DNA from: Arenibacter aquaticus
GTDB lineage: Bacteria; Bacteroidota; Bacteroidia; Flavobacteriales; Flavobacteriaceae
Length of the DNA stretch: 64,000 nt
Reading direction: 5' to 3'
NCBI RefSeq assembly: GCF_003957295.1
Contig: NZ_RQPJ01000002.1
Span: 806,001 to 870,000 of the forward strand
This document shows positions 44,683-54,416 of the stretch, in pieces (position 1 is the first letter of the stretch; the number at the start of each line of letters is the position of its first letter). The notes below the pieces were generated by a model. That model was not told where the DNA came from. It saw nothing but the letters and a program-made list of their open reading frames with translations, and ran no database searches. Position numbers and translations under genes: made by a program.

Positions 44683-45936
44683 ATGACAAATAGATTATCA
44701 ATAATAGCATCAATAAGCCTACTTGCCTTTGTTGCTATAGGTTGTGGCTCCAAAAAGCCACAAAAAAGCAATTCCAAGGCCTTGGATATAGAGCAACAAC
44801 TGGCCTATTGTGAGCGCCAAGCTACCAAAACCTTGGTCCTAATTCCCAACGACTCCAAGAGCATACCAAGAAATATTGCGCCAGATGGCCAGGAATGGCG
44901 TTTTGTAAACTACAAGGATTGGACCAGTGGATTTTGGCCTGGTACCCTATGGTATTTGTATGAAGGTAGCGGTGACAAAAAATGGATAGAGCCGGCCAAT
45001 CACTACAGTAGGTACCTTGCCCCGCTCTCTGTTACTCCTGCACTGGACCATGATCTTGGTTTCCAAGTATACAACAGTTTTGGAAATGGATATAGGCTTA
45101 CCGGAAATCCTGAATACAAGGAAATCATCCTAAAAACCGCAGATACCCTTGCCACCCTATTCAACCCCAATGTGGGCACCATTCTTTCCTGGCCGCGGGA
45201 TGTACCCAATATGGAATGGCCGCAGCACAATACCATTATAGATAACATGATAAACCTGGAACTTTTGTTCTGGGCCTCAAAGAATGGTGGGGATAGCTCT
45301 CTTTATGATATGGCCGTTAGCCATGCCGATGTGACCATGAAAAATCATTTTAGACCAGATTACACTTCCTATCACGCCGTAGTTTACGACCGGGAAAGCG
45401 GTAAAAAGATCAAAGGGGTTACGCATCAAGGGTTTGCAGACAATAGTATGTGGGCCCGTGGTCAGGGATGGGCCATTTATGGGTACACCATGGTATATAG
45501 GGAAACAGGGGATACCAAGTATTTAGATCATGCACACAAGGTGGCAAAAGTATACCTAGACCGGTTGCCAGAGGATTTAATTCCCTACTGGGACTTTAAC
45601 GCCCCCAATATTCCCAATGAACCCAGGGATGCTTCGGCCGCCGCATTGGTAGCTTCTGCACTTTTGGAACTTGCTAGCTTTACCAAGGATATAAAGTTGT
45701 CTGAAATATATGTTGTCAAAGCCGAAAAAATGCTGAAGGAACTATCAGAAAACTATCTCAGTAACGATAAAAATTCGGCCTTTCTATTACATTCCACTGG
45801 CCACAAACCTGCCGGAAGTGAAATAGATTATTCTATTAATTACGCGGACTATTATTACGTAGAAGCCCTATTACGATTAAAAAAGTTGAAAATGGGGATT
45901 CCTTTTAAGAAATCGCTTATAACCCTAGGAAAATAA
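44683..45936 (+). CDS. GH88 unsaturated glucuronyl hydrolase, lipoprotein
   Basis: The 417-residue lipoprotein (FVAIGC, Cys21) fits GH88. The alpha/alpha-barrel motifs DWTSGFWPGTLWYLYE (79-94), DHDLGFQ (Asp124) and IDNMINLELL (Asp187) hold the two catalytic Asp positions of unsaturated glucuronyl hydrolase. RGQGWAIYG and the C-terminal DYSINYADYYYVEALLRL are also typical. The enzyme hydrates the double bond of the 4,5-unsaturated uronate that lyases leave at the non-reducing end, which releases it. It therefore acts downstream of both heparinase II/III-type lyases, in the periplasm. It lies 74 bp after the DUF4861 gene and 9 bp before the sugar porter gene, which supports shared transcription. 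Confidence 0.93.
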   Translation: MTNRLSIIASISLLAFVAIGCGSKKPQKSNSKALDIEQQLAYCERQATKTLVLIPNDSKSIPRNIAPDGQEWRFVNYKDWTSGFWPGTLWYLYEGSGDKKWIEPANHYSRYLAPLSVTPALDHDLGFQVYNSFGNGYRLTGNPEYKEIILKTADTLATLFNPNVGTILSWPRDVPNMEWPQHNTIIDNMINLELLFWASKNGGDSSLYDMAVSHADVTMKNHFRPDYTSYHAVVYDRESGKKIKGVTHQGFADNSMWARGQGWAIYGYTMVYRETGDTKYLDHAHKVAKVYLDRLPEDLIPYWDFNAPNIPNEPRDASAAALVASALLELASFTKDIKLSEIYVVKAEKMLKELSENYLSNDKNSAFLLHSTGHKPAGSEIDYSINYADYYYVEALLRLKKLKMGIPFKKSLITLGK

Positions 45937-45945
45937 ACCAATAAT

Positions 45946-47259
45946 ATGAACAAAAAACTATTATATACCGCCTTTGTAGTGGCCATGGCCGGATTTCTTT
46001 TTGGCTTTGATACTGTTGTTATTTCAGGGGCTGACCAACAGTTGCAGGAATTATGGAATACTTCAGACCTTTTTCATGGTACCTTTGTAATGTCCATGGC
46101 CTTATGGGGAACCGTATTAGGTGCCATATTTGCGCATATCCCCTGTAATGGAATAGGAAGAAAAAACACACTGTTTTGGATCGGGGTATTTTATTTTGTC
46201 TCCGCTTTGGGTTCCGGTCTGGCGACCGATCCTTATATATTCTCCTTTTTCCGCTTTTTGGGCGGCCTAGGGGTTGGGGCTTCAACAGTGGCCGCACCCA
46301 CCTATGTCTCTGAAATTGCCCCTGCCAAAAATAGAGGAAAATTGGTGGTACTATACCAATTTAATATAGTGCTGGGTATCTTAATAGCCTTTATATCCAA
46401 TTATTTATTAAAGGATGTAGGGGCACAACCATGGCGCTGGATGGTAGGGATAGAGGCCTTGCCCGCCCTGATCTATGTATTGGCCATTAGCAGTATCCCC
46501 AAAAGTCCACGCTGGTTGGTGGATAAAAAGGGAGATGTGGAAACGGCAAAAAAAATACACCTGGAACTCACGGGTTCCCAAATGGACCTGGCCAAGTGGT
46601 CATCTCCCGAGTCCACGAATACGCCCCAAAAACCCTTGTTCAACAAAAAATACCGCTTTCCATTGCTCTTAGCGTTTCTAATAGCTTTTTTCAACCAACT
46701 TTCGGGCATAAATGCATTTCTATATTATGCCCCAAGGATATTTAAATCTGCCGGATTGGAAGAGAGTGCATCCCTATTGAGCAGTATAGGAATAGGGGTC
46801 ACCAATTTGCTGTTTACCCTATTGGGCTTGTACCTAATAGACAGACTGGGAAGAAAGACCTTGATGTACATTGGCTCTTTTGGCTATATTATTTCCCTTG
46901 GTTTGGTGGCTATGGCCTTTTTATTGGATTGGGAGGGCATTATGGTCCCCATTTTCCTATTTCTGTTTATTGCCGCCCATGCCATTGGACAGGGTTCCGT
47001 AATTTGGGTGTTCATATCGGAGATATTCCCTACCGAGGTAAGGGCGCAGGGACAGTCCTTTGGTAGTTCTACCCACTGGGTGCTGGCGGCCCTGATTACC
47101 CTTTTTATGCCCGTTGCCATGGCAGGCCTCTCCAGTCCAGGATTTGTGTTTCTGTTCTTTGCGGCCATGATGGTCCTCCAATTGGTATTCGTACTATTTA
47201 TGATGCCGGAAACAAAAGGCAAAACCTTGGAAGAACTACAAGAAAGTATATTAAAATAA
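45946..47259 (+). CDS. MFS sugar porter
   Basis: The 437-residue protein has about 12 hydrophobic segments and the sugar porter signatures of the major facilitator superfamily: GRKNTLFWIG after TM2, RGKLVVLYQ, PKSPRWLV before the central loop, QLSGINAFLYYAPRIF in TM7, DRLGRKTL, PTEVRAQG and the C-terminal PETKGKTLEEL. Porters of this type bring monosaccharides or short oligosaccharides into the cytoplasm by proton symport. It starts 9 bp after the GH88 gene and 24 bp before the GH29 gene and thus belongs to the enzyme run. Its substrate is likely one of the released sugars, for example fucose, galactose or xylose; the sequence does not say which. Confidence 0.92.
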   Translation: MNKKLLYTAFVVAMAGFLFGFDTVVISGADQQLQELWNTSDLFHGTFVMSMALWGTVLGAIFAHIPCNGIGRKNTLFWIGVFYFVSALGSGLATDPYIFSFFRFLGGLGVGASTVAAPTYVSEIAPAKNRGKLVVLYQFNIVLGILIAFISNYLLKDVGAQPWRWMVGIEALPALIYVLAISSIPKSPRWLVDKKGDVETAKKIHLELTGSQMDLAKWSSPESTNTPQKPLFNKKYRFPLLLAFLIAFFNQLSGINAFLYYAPRIFKSAGLEESASLLSSIGIGVTNLLFTLLGLYLIDRLGRKTLMYIGSFGYIISLGLVAMAFLLDWEGIMVPIFLFLFIAAHAIGQGSVIWVFISEIFPTEVRAQGQSFGSSTHWVLAALITLFMPVAMAGLSSPGFVFLFFAAMMVLQLVFVLFMMPETKGKTLEELQESILK

Positions 47260-47283
47260 TCCCTAATAATAAACCTATATAAA

Positions 47284-48645
47284 ATGAAAACCTTAAGAAA
47301 ATCAATAGTGGCCATCATAGCATTTTTTGCGCTGGCGAATACTGGCCATTCCCAAAATCTGTCCAACAAAAAAATACTCTCCGATGATGAGCGGATGGAA
47401 TGGTGGCGCGATGCCAAATTTGGGATGTTTATCCACTGGGGGGCATACTCCATTATAGGTGGCGAACGTGGTGAGCAAATTGCAGGGGGCGGTGCCGAAT
47501 GGGCCATGGATAAATTGGACTATACCATTGAGGAATATGAAAAATTCCCTAAAATGTTCAATCCTGAATTGTTCAACGCAGACGATTGGGTAAAAATGGC
47601 CAAGGATGCCGGTATGAAGTATATTGTTATTACCACCAAACATCATGATGGCTTTTGTCTTTGGGATTCAGCGGTTACCAACTATGATATCATGGACACC
47701 GCTCCCTTTAAACGCGACATCATAAAAGAATTGGCAGAAGCGTCAAAGAAACAAGGAATTAAATTTGGGGTGTACCACTCCATAGTAGACTGGCACCATC
47801 CACAGGCTCAGGGAAATTTATTCCCCAATTACAACGCGGGACAAAAAGACCAAACTGTGGTGAATCCTGAATTTCCCAAGTATTATAAAAACTATCTAAA
47901 ACCACAGGTAAAGGAGTTATTGACCAAATATGGGGATATTGACGTTGTTTGGTTTGATGGGGATTGGATTGCCGATTATACCACAGAAATGGGCAAGGAG
48001 ATGTACAGTTTCATCAGGGAGCTACAGCCCAACACCATAATCAACAACAGGGTAGACAAAGGTAGAAAGGGAATGGAAGGCATGGACAGGGAAGGTAATT
48101 TTGCCGGGGATTTTGGTACCCCTGAACAGGAAATTCCGGCTACTGGAATAGACGAGGACTGGGAATCCTGCATGACCATGAACGGTACTTGGGGCTATAA
48201 GCCAGATGATACCAAGTGGAAAAGCAGCGAAGACCTTATTCAAAAATTGGTCGATATTGTTTCTAAAGGCGGTAATTTTCTATTGAATATAGGGCCTGAT
48301 GGCTATGGTAGGTTTCCTGCCCAAAGTATTAGGAGATTAAAGGCTATGGGAGAATGGACCAATGACAACGCAGAAGCAATTTATGGTGCCACGGCCAGTC
48401 CGTACGATATGCCGCAATGGGGCCGATATACCAAAAAAGATGGTGTTGTATATGCCCATGTTTTTAATTGGCCAAAAGATGGTAACCTAATGATCAATAA
48501 AGACATTAAAGTGAAAAAAGCTTCTATATTGGCGGCACCCCAAACCAATATCAGCTCCAGTAAAACACCCCAGGGCACTGTGCTACAGTTGCCACAGGAA
48601 GCCCCGGACAAATCTGTGAGTGTAATTAAGTTGGAAGTGCAATAA
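47284..48645 (+). CDS. GH29 alpha-L-fucosidase-like hydrolase
   Basis: The exported 453-residue protein (signal ending near GHSQ) has the GH29 barrel: KFGMFIHWGAYSI (45-57), TTKHHDGFCLWDS (117-129), GVYHSIVDWHHP, the nucleophile strand VVWFDGDW with Asp225, and TPEQEIP (279-285) near where the acid/base Glu is often found. LLNIGPDGYGRFP is the usual C-terminal barrel motif. The family removes alpha-L-fucose and occasionally alpha-L-galactose residues. It lies 24 bp behind the porter gene. Its presence implies that the PUL target carries fucose-type branches in addition to uronate and sulfate. Confidence 0.92.
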   Translation: MKTLRKSIVAIIAFFALANTGHSQNLSNKKILSDDERMEWWRDAKFGMFIHWGAYSIIGGERGEQIAGGGAEWAMDKLDYTIEEYEKFPKMFNPELFNADDWVKMAKDAGMKYIVITTKHHDGFCLWDSAVTNYDIMDTAPFKRDIIKELAEASKKQGIKFGVYHSIVDWHHPQAQGNLFPNYNAGQKDQTVVNPEFPKYYKNYLKPQVKELLTKYGDIDVVWFDGDWIADYTTEMGKEMYSFIRELQPNTIINNRVDKGRKGMEGMDREGNFAGDFGTPEQEIPATGIDEDWESCMTMNGTWGYKPDDTKWKSSEDLIQKLVDIVSKGGNFLLNIGPDGYGRFPAQSIRRLKAMGEWTNDNAEAIYGATASPYDMPQWGRYTKKDGVVYAHVFNWPKDGNLMINKDIKVKKASILAAPQTNISSSKTPQGTVLQLPQEAPDKSVSVIKLEVQ

Positions 48646-48814
48646 TTCATGATTTAATATTTTACCTTAAACCAATTAAGGAGCACTTTCGTTTTGGTAG
48701 AGGAAGGAAATCCGTCCTTTATTGATACAATAGATGGCTCTGGAGCAATTGGACAGAATACGGAGACATAAAATAAGTGGATCCCATTAAAAAGTTAACC
48801 TAAATAACATTCAC

Positions 48815-50191
48815 ATGAAATATTTTAAACTTTTATTTTCCCTTGTATTCCTGTTAATCATGGCTACATCGTTTAAAATAGGTGTAGTTGAAAATGATGT
48901 GGTTCTGGTAAACACCCTGTCAGAATTTAAAAAATACCTTGGGAAGGATAATGTGAAGGTTAAACTTGCTGCTGGAAACTATCAAATTGACGATGCCCAA
49001 AAAATTAGGTTCTTGGAATTTACGGGCAACAATGCCCATTTTTATCTTAGCGGTGTACGGTTCATGGTAGATTCGAAGCTATTTAGTCGAAAGGATTTAG
49101 CCTTAAGCGATGATGGTAACAGTATGTATTGCGCCATAGAGGTTTCCGGAAAAAATGTAACCCTTGAAGGTCTCTATATAGAAACCTACGGAGGACAAGC
49201 GGGCAGACAGAGCAAAAACAAAATCTTTAATGTGGTAGGGGAAGATGTTACCCTAAAAAACATTGAGGTTCGTACAGCAGGTTCCAGTCCTTGGGGCTAT
49301 GGAAGTCTTTATGGGATTGGCGGCAATAGCGGTGTGCGTAAGATGAACGGAATCCGTGTAGGTTATCCCGCAAAAAATGCAAAACTGATAGACTGTAAAG
49401 TACATATGCGGGCCATGGGACATGCCATTTTTATACAAGGAGCAGAAAACACATTAATAGAAAACTGTCATATAGATGGGCTTCTGAGAACTACCGATGC
49501 AATTCTTTCCGAATCCGCGGGCTATGCCTTTGACAAAAATTTTTATGCAGGAAAAGGCGGCTATGTAGAGGGCACTATGGTAGGGGAAGATGGTAAGATT
49601 CTAGCTGGGGAAATCATATCCCTAAGCGAAGATGGTATTCGAATGTACCCTGAATATAACGGACATAAAACCAAGAATACAACCGTTAAGAACTGCAGTG
49701 TAACAAAAATGCGAAGGGGCATTTGCACCGGCCTAAGTACTTCAGGTGACAAAATAATAGATTGCGTGGTGCGGGATTGTGTGGCTACTGGCTTTAACGT
49801 TGGAAATGCCGATACACTGATTAATTGTAGCGCCGATGCCAAATATGCCGAAGCCTTCTGTATCCCGTATACAAATGCGAAAAGTGCCTATGTGGAAATG
49901 AACATTTTAGATAGTAGAGGCGGTATTGCCAATAACTTATTGGCAAAAATCAACGGGGCAGGCCACCATGTAATTATAAAAACTTCCAATCCAGATTTCA
50001 TTCCTGATAACATGGACATAAAACTGTCTGTGTGGGAAGGATATGGAAATTTTAATAAGAATGCCAATATGCATGCCAGCGATATTAAACTGGATAATAA
50101 AACAGCAGCAAGAGTACTTCTTTATCCCGGAACCAAGAGCAAGGATATAAAAAGTAAAGGCGAAGTGAAAGATAAAACCTCCATGAAATAA
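48815..50191 (+). CDS. exported right-handed parallel beta-helix protein, possible lyase or hydrolase
   Basis: The 458-residue protein has a hydrophobic N-terminus (residues 5-20) and then about ten imperfect beta-helix turns such as AIEVSGKNVTLEGLYIETYG, VVGEDVTLKNIEVRTAG, NAKLIDCKVHMRAMGHAIFI, NTLIENCHIDGLLRTTDAIL and KNTTVKNCSVTKMRRGICTG. This fold is used by several polysaccharide lyase families and by GH28-like hydrolases. No signature identifies a known family. Basic and acidic residues cluster in the MRAMGHAIF, LLRTTD and EDGIRMYPEYNGH turns, which may form the cleft. It stands between the fucosidase and the second lyase with gaps of 169 and 101 bp. A role on the same sulfated uronate polymer is inferred from context. 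Confidence 0.72.
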   Translation: MKYFKLLFSLVFLLIMATSFKIGVVENDVVLVNTLSEFKKYLGKDNVKVKLAAGNYQIDDAQKIRFLEFTGNNAHFYLSGVRFMVDSKLFSRKDLALSDDGNSMYCAIEVSGKNVTLEGLYIETYGGQAGRQSKNKIFNVVGEDVTLKNIEVRTAGSSPWGYGSLYGIGGNSGVRKMNGIRVGYPAKNAKLIDCKVHMRAMGHAIFIQGAENTLIENCHIDGLLRTTDAILSESAGYAFDKNFYAGKGGYVEGTMVGEDGKILAGEIISLSEDGIRMYPEYNGHKTKNTTVKNCSVTKMRRGICTGLSTSGDKIIDCVVRDCVATGFNVGNADTLINCSADAKYAEAFCIPYTNAKSAYVEMNILDSRGGIANNLLAKINGAGHHVIIKTSNPDFIPDNMDIKLSVWEGYGNFNKNANMHASDIKLDNKTAARVLLYPGTKSKDIKSKGEVKDKTSMK

Positions 50192-50292
50192 TTGCTGCCA
50201 CATGATGCTTGCAAGGGCATTGGTTTGCACAAAATAAGGCTGTAGATGTAAATAGACTAGCATAGTAAAGTGCATTAACAAATAAAAACACA

Positions 50293-53067
50293 ATGAATAT
50301 CAATACTTCTAGAACCGCCCATTATGCAATTAAGGCATACGTATTGCTTTGTGCTTTAATGGTGATCCATACGCCTTTGCTAGCACAAAATACCTCTAAA
50401 ATTCCCTTGCCATCTAATTTGGAGCAAGGGTATCCACGGTTGTACATCACGGAATCAGAGAAAAAAGACTTGCAAAAAACAATACAAAAAGAGCCTTGGG
50501 CAAAGGCTGTTTTAGAAGGAGTCCACCAGCGCATAGACCAGCATGTAAAACGGCATATAAATGATCCAGAGTGGATGGTTTCCCGCCTACAAATGCATTG
50601 GAAAACCAAGGCGACCAACATATATGTGGAGGGCATTAACTATTCACATGCCGATGGGGAAGCTCCGGTGCCTACGGTGCGTTTTGTGGGATCCAGGGAT
50701 TATACCACTCCCTATGGAAAACCAAAATTGGAGGACATTTTACCGTATATGGATGACCCTAGAGGGCTGTATCTGCCCAATCGTTCCAAAGAGGGGCATC
50801 CTTTTGAATGGGCAGAGCCATCCAAAACAGGGCGAATTATATATTCCATCAACGAGGAAATAATTGGGTTGGCCCGTGATGCCGCTTTCGTTCATTGGCT
50901 AGAAAATGAAAAGGAATACGCCCAATTTTCCTTTGATATTTTTCATACCTATATGGAGGGGATGTCTTATAGGAGTGAGCCCATCGACCTACTCAACGGC
51001 CACATTCAGACCCTTGTAGGGTTCACCAATTTTCAGGTGATTCATGAGCATGTTTTGATCTATATAGCCGAACTCTACGATTTCCTGCATCCGTACATCG
51101 AGGCAAATTATCCTCAGCACATTGCCATGTACGATACCACCATTAAACGATGGACGGACCAGATCATAAAAAACGGCGTACCTCAAAACAATTGGAACCT
51201 GCACCAGGCCAAAATTATTCTCAAAGCCGCCATGGTTTTAAAAAGCAACGAATTTTATGAGGACAATAAGGGGCGTGAATATTATATAGATTACATCCTA
51301 AACCTTACCTCGGGCCGCCAATGGTCGCTGACCAAATTCTTGGATTACGGTTATGATAAGGAAAATGGTGTATGGGCAGAATGCCCTGGATATTCCATTG
51401 GGGTAACCAAGGATCTCACCAATTTCATTGAAGATTTTAACAACACCTTTGACCACAACATATTACCCTATATGCCGGTAATGGAGAAGGCGGTTAGGAT
51501 GTTGCCCCAATACTTATTCCCCAATGGGCAAACAGTGGCTTTTGGGGATAGTTATTACGGCCCATTGAGCACGGAACCCATGAGCGATATGATTCGTATA
51601 GCCCAGAAAAACAACAACAAGGAACTAGAGGCCGACTTTACCGCCTTGTATCGCTTGTTTGCCGATGATAAACAGGCCGAACAAAAAAGGAACCCCAAGG
51701 CAAACATCAATTCATTTTTTGCGAGTAAGCCCTTGGAAATTAATACAAAGTACAAAAAAGGCAATATTGAGGATTACATTACCCAAACCTTTTATGCGCC
51801 TAACGTGAGTTGGCATGTACAACGTATGGGGAGTGGCAAAAATGGGATGATGGTTTCCTTGAACGCCTCTTTGGGAAACCATATGCATGCCAACGGAATT
51901 AATCTGGAACTATATGGAAAGGGTTTTGTGCAGGGAGCCGACCCCGGAAAGGGTGCCGGGTATTTACAGCCTATTTATTTGGAGTATTATTCCCAATTTC
52001 CTGCGCATAATACGGTGATGGTAGATGGTGTGTCGTCCTATACAGAAATGCTGAGCTACCACGCTTTTGATCTCATGGGCCAATATCCTAAATCTGGACA
52101 AAAAGACGGCTATTATCCGGACATTACCTATTCGGACGTTTATTTTTTGGAACCCGAGACCCGTAGTGACCAATCCCGTTTGGTGAGTATTGTAAAAACA
52201 GGAGAGGAAACGGGTTATTATGTGGATATCTTTCGTTCAAAAAAACAACGTCAGGGCGATAAGTTCCATGACTACTATTACCACAATCTGGGGCAGAGCA
52301 TGAAAATTATGGATGCCGATGGCAATGCGTTGGCACTTACACCAAGCGAGGAGATGGCCTTTGCCGGTGGTCACTTATATGCCTTGGACTACATGTGGGA
52401 CAAGAAATCGGTAAAGCTGGAAGATGACTATCAGGCAGAATGGAAAATAGATATGCCCGAAGGGGAAGAAGATATTTTTATGAATTTATGGATGAAAGGT
52501 ACCCAAGGCCGGGAAGTGTTCTCCATTAAATCGCCCCCCAACAAAGCCTTTAAAGGAAACCACGGATTACCCTATGAGGTTGACAAGGCTCCTTATTTAA
52601 CCTTAGCGGCCAGGCAACACGGTGCGGCTTGGGAGCATCCATTTGTTTCGGTATATGAACCCTATACCTCGGGCGAAGGAAAAAGTATCAGAAAAATTTC
52701 AAGCTTTGAGGATGAAAACGGAAACAAAGAATTTGTGGGAATTAAAATTACCCATAAATCGGGTCGTGAGGATATGGTCTTTTCATCGGCCAACCATCAA
52801 AAAGTAACCTATAAAGGAATGGCAACCAATGCTACCTATACCTTGATAGGCAACGAAAAGAACGGGGATTGGGTAATTTTTGTGGGTAATGGAAAAGAAG
52901 TAGTGGCCAAAGGATACAGCATCAGCGCCAAGGAAACGGGAAATGTGGTATTAAAAGAACAAGACGGGAAGTTATTATTACATAACGAAGTACCTGTGAC
53001 TATCACCCACAAGAATTCAGCAAAGCAGTTTAGTACTGGGGCCATCCGTAAAATTGTATTGGAATAA
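50293..53067 (+). CDS. heparinase II/III-type polysaccharide lyase (paralogue)
   Basis: The exported 924-residue protein is a full-length paralogue of the lyase at 33659. It shares the N-terminal YPRLYITESEKKDLQKT block, DPEWMVSRLQMHWKTKATNIY, the toroid motif PQNNWNLHQAKIIL and the C-terminal GNHMHANGINLELYGKGF with FPAHNTVMVDG. The order of domains is the same: signal, toroid, heparinase II/III beta-sandwich. Two divergent copies, plus relics of a third, suggest cuts at different uronate contexts, for example glucuronate versus iduronate or different sulfation. It ends 15 bp before the GHL15-like gene. The exact lyase family is not assigned. Confidence 0.85.
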   Translation: MNINTSRTAHYAIKAYVLLCALMVIHTPLLAQNTSKIPLPSNLEQGYPRLYITESEKKDLQKTIQKEPWAKAVLEGVHQRIDQHVKRHINDPEWMVSRLQMHWKTKATNIYVEGINYSHADGEAPVPTVRFVGSRDYTTPYGKPKLEDILPYMDDPRGLYLPNRSKEGHPFEWAEPSKTGRIIYSINEEIIGLARDAAFVHWLENEKEYAQFSFDIFHTYMEGMSYRSEPIDLLNGHIQTLVGFTNFQVIHEHVLIYIAELYDFLHPYIEANYPQHIAMYDTTIKRWTDQIIKNGVPQNNWNLHQAKIILKAAMVLKSNEFYEDNKGREYYIDYILNLTSGRQWSLTKFLDYGYDKENGVWAECPGYSIGVTKDLTNFIEDFNNTFDHNILPYMPVMEKAVRMLPQYLFPNGQTVAFGDSYYGPLSTEPMSDMIRIAQKNNNKELEADFTALYRLFADDKQAEQKRNPKANINSFFASKPLEINTKYKKGNIEDYITQTFYAPNVSWHVQRMGSGKNGMMVSLNASLGNHMHANGINLELYGKGFVQGADPGKGAGYLQPIYLEYYSQFPAHNTVMVDGVSSYTEMLSYHAFDLMGQYPKSGQKDGYYPDITYSDVYFLEPETRSDQSRLVSIVKTGEETGYYVDIFRSKKQRQGDKFHDYYYHNLGQSMKIMDADGNALALTPSEEMAFAGGHLYALDYMWDKKSVKLEDDYQAEWKIDMPEGEEDIFMNLWMKGTQGREVFSIKSPPNKAFKGNHGLPYEVDKAPYLTLAARQHGAAWEHPFVSVYEPYTSGEGKSIRKISSFEDENGNKEFVGIKITHKSGREDMVFSSANHQKVTYKGMATNATYTLIGNEKNGDWVIFVGNGKEVVAKGYSISAKETGNVVLKEQDGKLLLHNEVPVTITHKNSAKQFSTGAIRKIVLE

Positions 53068-53082
53068 AATAAAAATATATAG

Positions 53083-54306
53083 ATGAAAAAAAAGGTACCA
53101 GTCAGGATTCAGTCCCTTAAAACCCTAAGTCTGATATATTGTTTAATTAACGTGAGTCTCTGTACTTACGCACAACAAAAGTCATCCCTACTTATAAGTG
53201 ATGGTTCCCGTTTTAAATCCAAGGCCTATTTTCCAAAATTTAGTTGGGAAACTACGCCTATGTACTATCATTTTGGTGATATTGATCGGGTATTATTAGC
53301 TGAAGAAGTTAAATTTATTGCGGATAGAACGGCTTTCATTTGTATAGAAAAATCACATGCATTTCACATGCTTGGTGACGCTGTAATGGGAACAAAGCAC
53401 GAAGTGGAAGCGTTCCATACAATAAAACCGGAGTCCAAAATACTCTACTATTACAATTCCTATGTTGCATGGCCCTTTACCCAATTCAATAAAGATCTTA
53501 CTCCTGAGGGCATCGCTAAAAACAAAGAATTGGCCAAATTTTTGGCCGTAGATCCAGAGACCGGGAAACTCTTGGAAAAAACCAATGGCCCAGCATTTTC
53601 TTACTATTTTGATGCCTTAAATCCTGAATTTCGGAAATGGTGGGTGGCAGCGGCTGTTGAAGGTGTGAACATCTCCGGAGCAGATGGTATTTTTATTGAT
53701 CGTATGAACGTGGATGAAAATGCCGGTTACCCTGAAAAGGACTTGGCAAAAATATCAAAAGCCAAAGGTGACATGATGGCTGCATTAAAAAAACAATTGG
53801 GACCCAACAAAATAGTGGTTGGTAACAATGCGGCCAACACCGAAGATGTTTTTCCTTACTGTGATGCCTTTATGTTTGAGCATTACAATGCAACTGTTAC
53901 CAATAAGGAGCATCTACTAAAAGAATGGGAGGATATGATTAGAATTGCCAAGGCGGGAAAAATATCTATTTATCGTTTCGGTGCCAAAGGAAAAGGCCGA
54001 AACGATATAACAATGGGAGCCACAAAAACAGATGGAATTGAAAAAAAGTCTAAGGATCAATTGGAATATTACCATGCTTGCTTTCTGATTGGGGCACAGC
54101 CCTATTCCTATTTTCAATGGAATTGGGGTTGGAATTTGGAGGATGGAAACCTAGTAGACTATCCTGCCCTACAAAAGCCATTGGGGAGCCCAAAAGGAGC
54201 TTTTAAGCGTGAAAAACCTGATGGATGGATATTTACTCGTGAATTTGAGCATGCGAGTGTTTGGGTCAATACGGAGACAAAGAAGGCTAAAATTACTTGG
54301 CATTAG
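53083..54306 (+). CDS. GHL15-like putative glycoside hydrolase
   Basis: The exported 407-residue protein (signal ending CTYAQ) resembles the hypothetical glycosyl hydrolase group GHL15. It appears to be a TIM barrel with the strands ILYYYNSYVAWPF, GADGIFIDRMNVDEN (two acidic residues, likely catalytic) and KIVVGNNAANTED, then FMFEHYNATV, and a C-terminal YFQWNWGWNLEDGNLVDYP. Activity of this group is largely uncharacterised. The barrel with Asp-Arg in IFIDRMN is the best candidate for the active centre. It starts 15 bp after the second lyase, so it is very likely co-transcribed and acts on the same polymer. The assigned function is a guess from fold and context. Confidence 0.65.
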   Translation: MKKKVPVRIQSLKTLSLIYCLINVSLCTYAQQKSSLLISDGSRFKSKAYFPKFSWETTPMYYHFGDIDRVLLAEEVKFIADRTAFICIEKSHAFHMLGDAVMGTKHEVEAFHTIKPESKILYYYNSYVAWPFTQFNKDLTPEGIAKNKELAKFLAVDPETGKLLEKTNGPAFSYYFDALNPEFRKWWVAAAVEGVNISGADGIFIDRMNVDENAGYPEKDLAKISKAKGDMMAALKKQLGPNKIVVGNNAANTEDVFPYCDAFMFEHYNATVTNKEHLLKEWEDMIRIAKAGKISIYRFGAKGKGRNDITMGATKTDGIEKKSKDQLEYYHACFLIGAQPYSYFQWNWGWNLEDGNLVDYPALQKPLGSPKGAFKREKPDGWIFTREFEHASVWVNTETKKAKITWH

Positions 54307-54416
54307 GAAAACTTTTTCTGAACTATTGCTGGCACAAAATATTGTTTTGGAGGAACCTTACAGTTTGTGAGGTCTAAAATGCACTTGAAACATAAAACCC
54401 ACAACTATATAATTTT

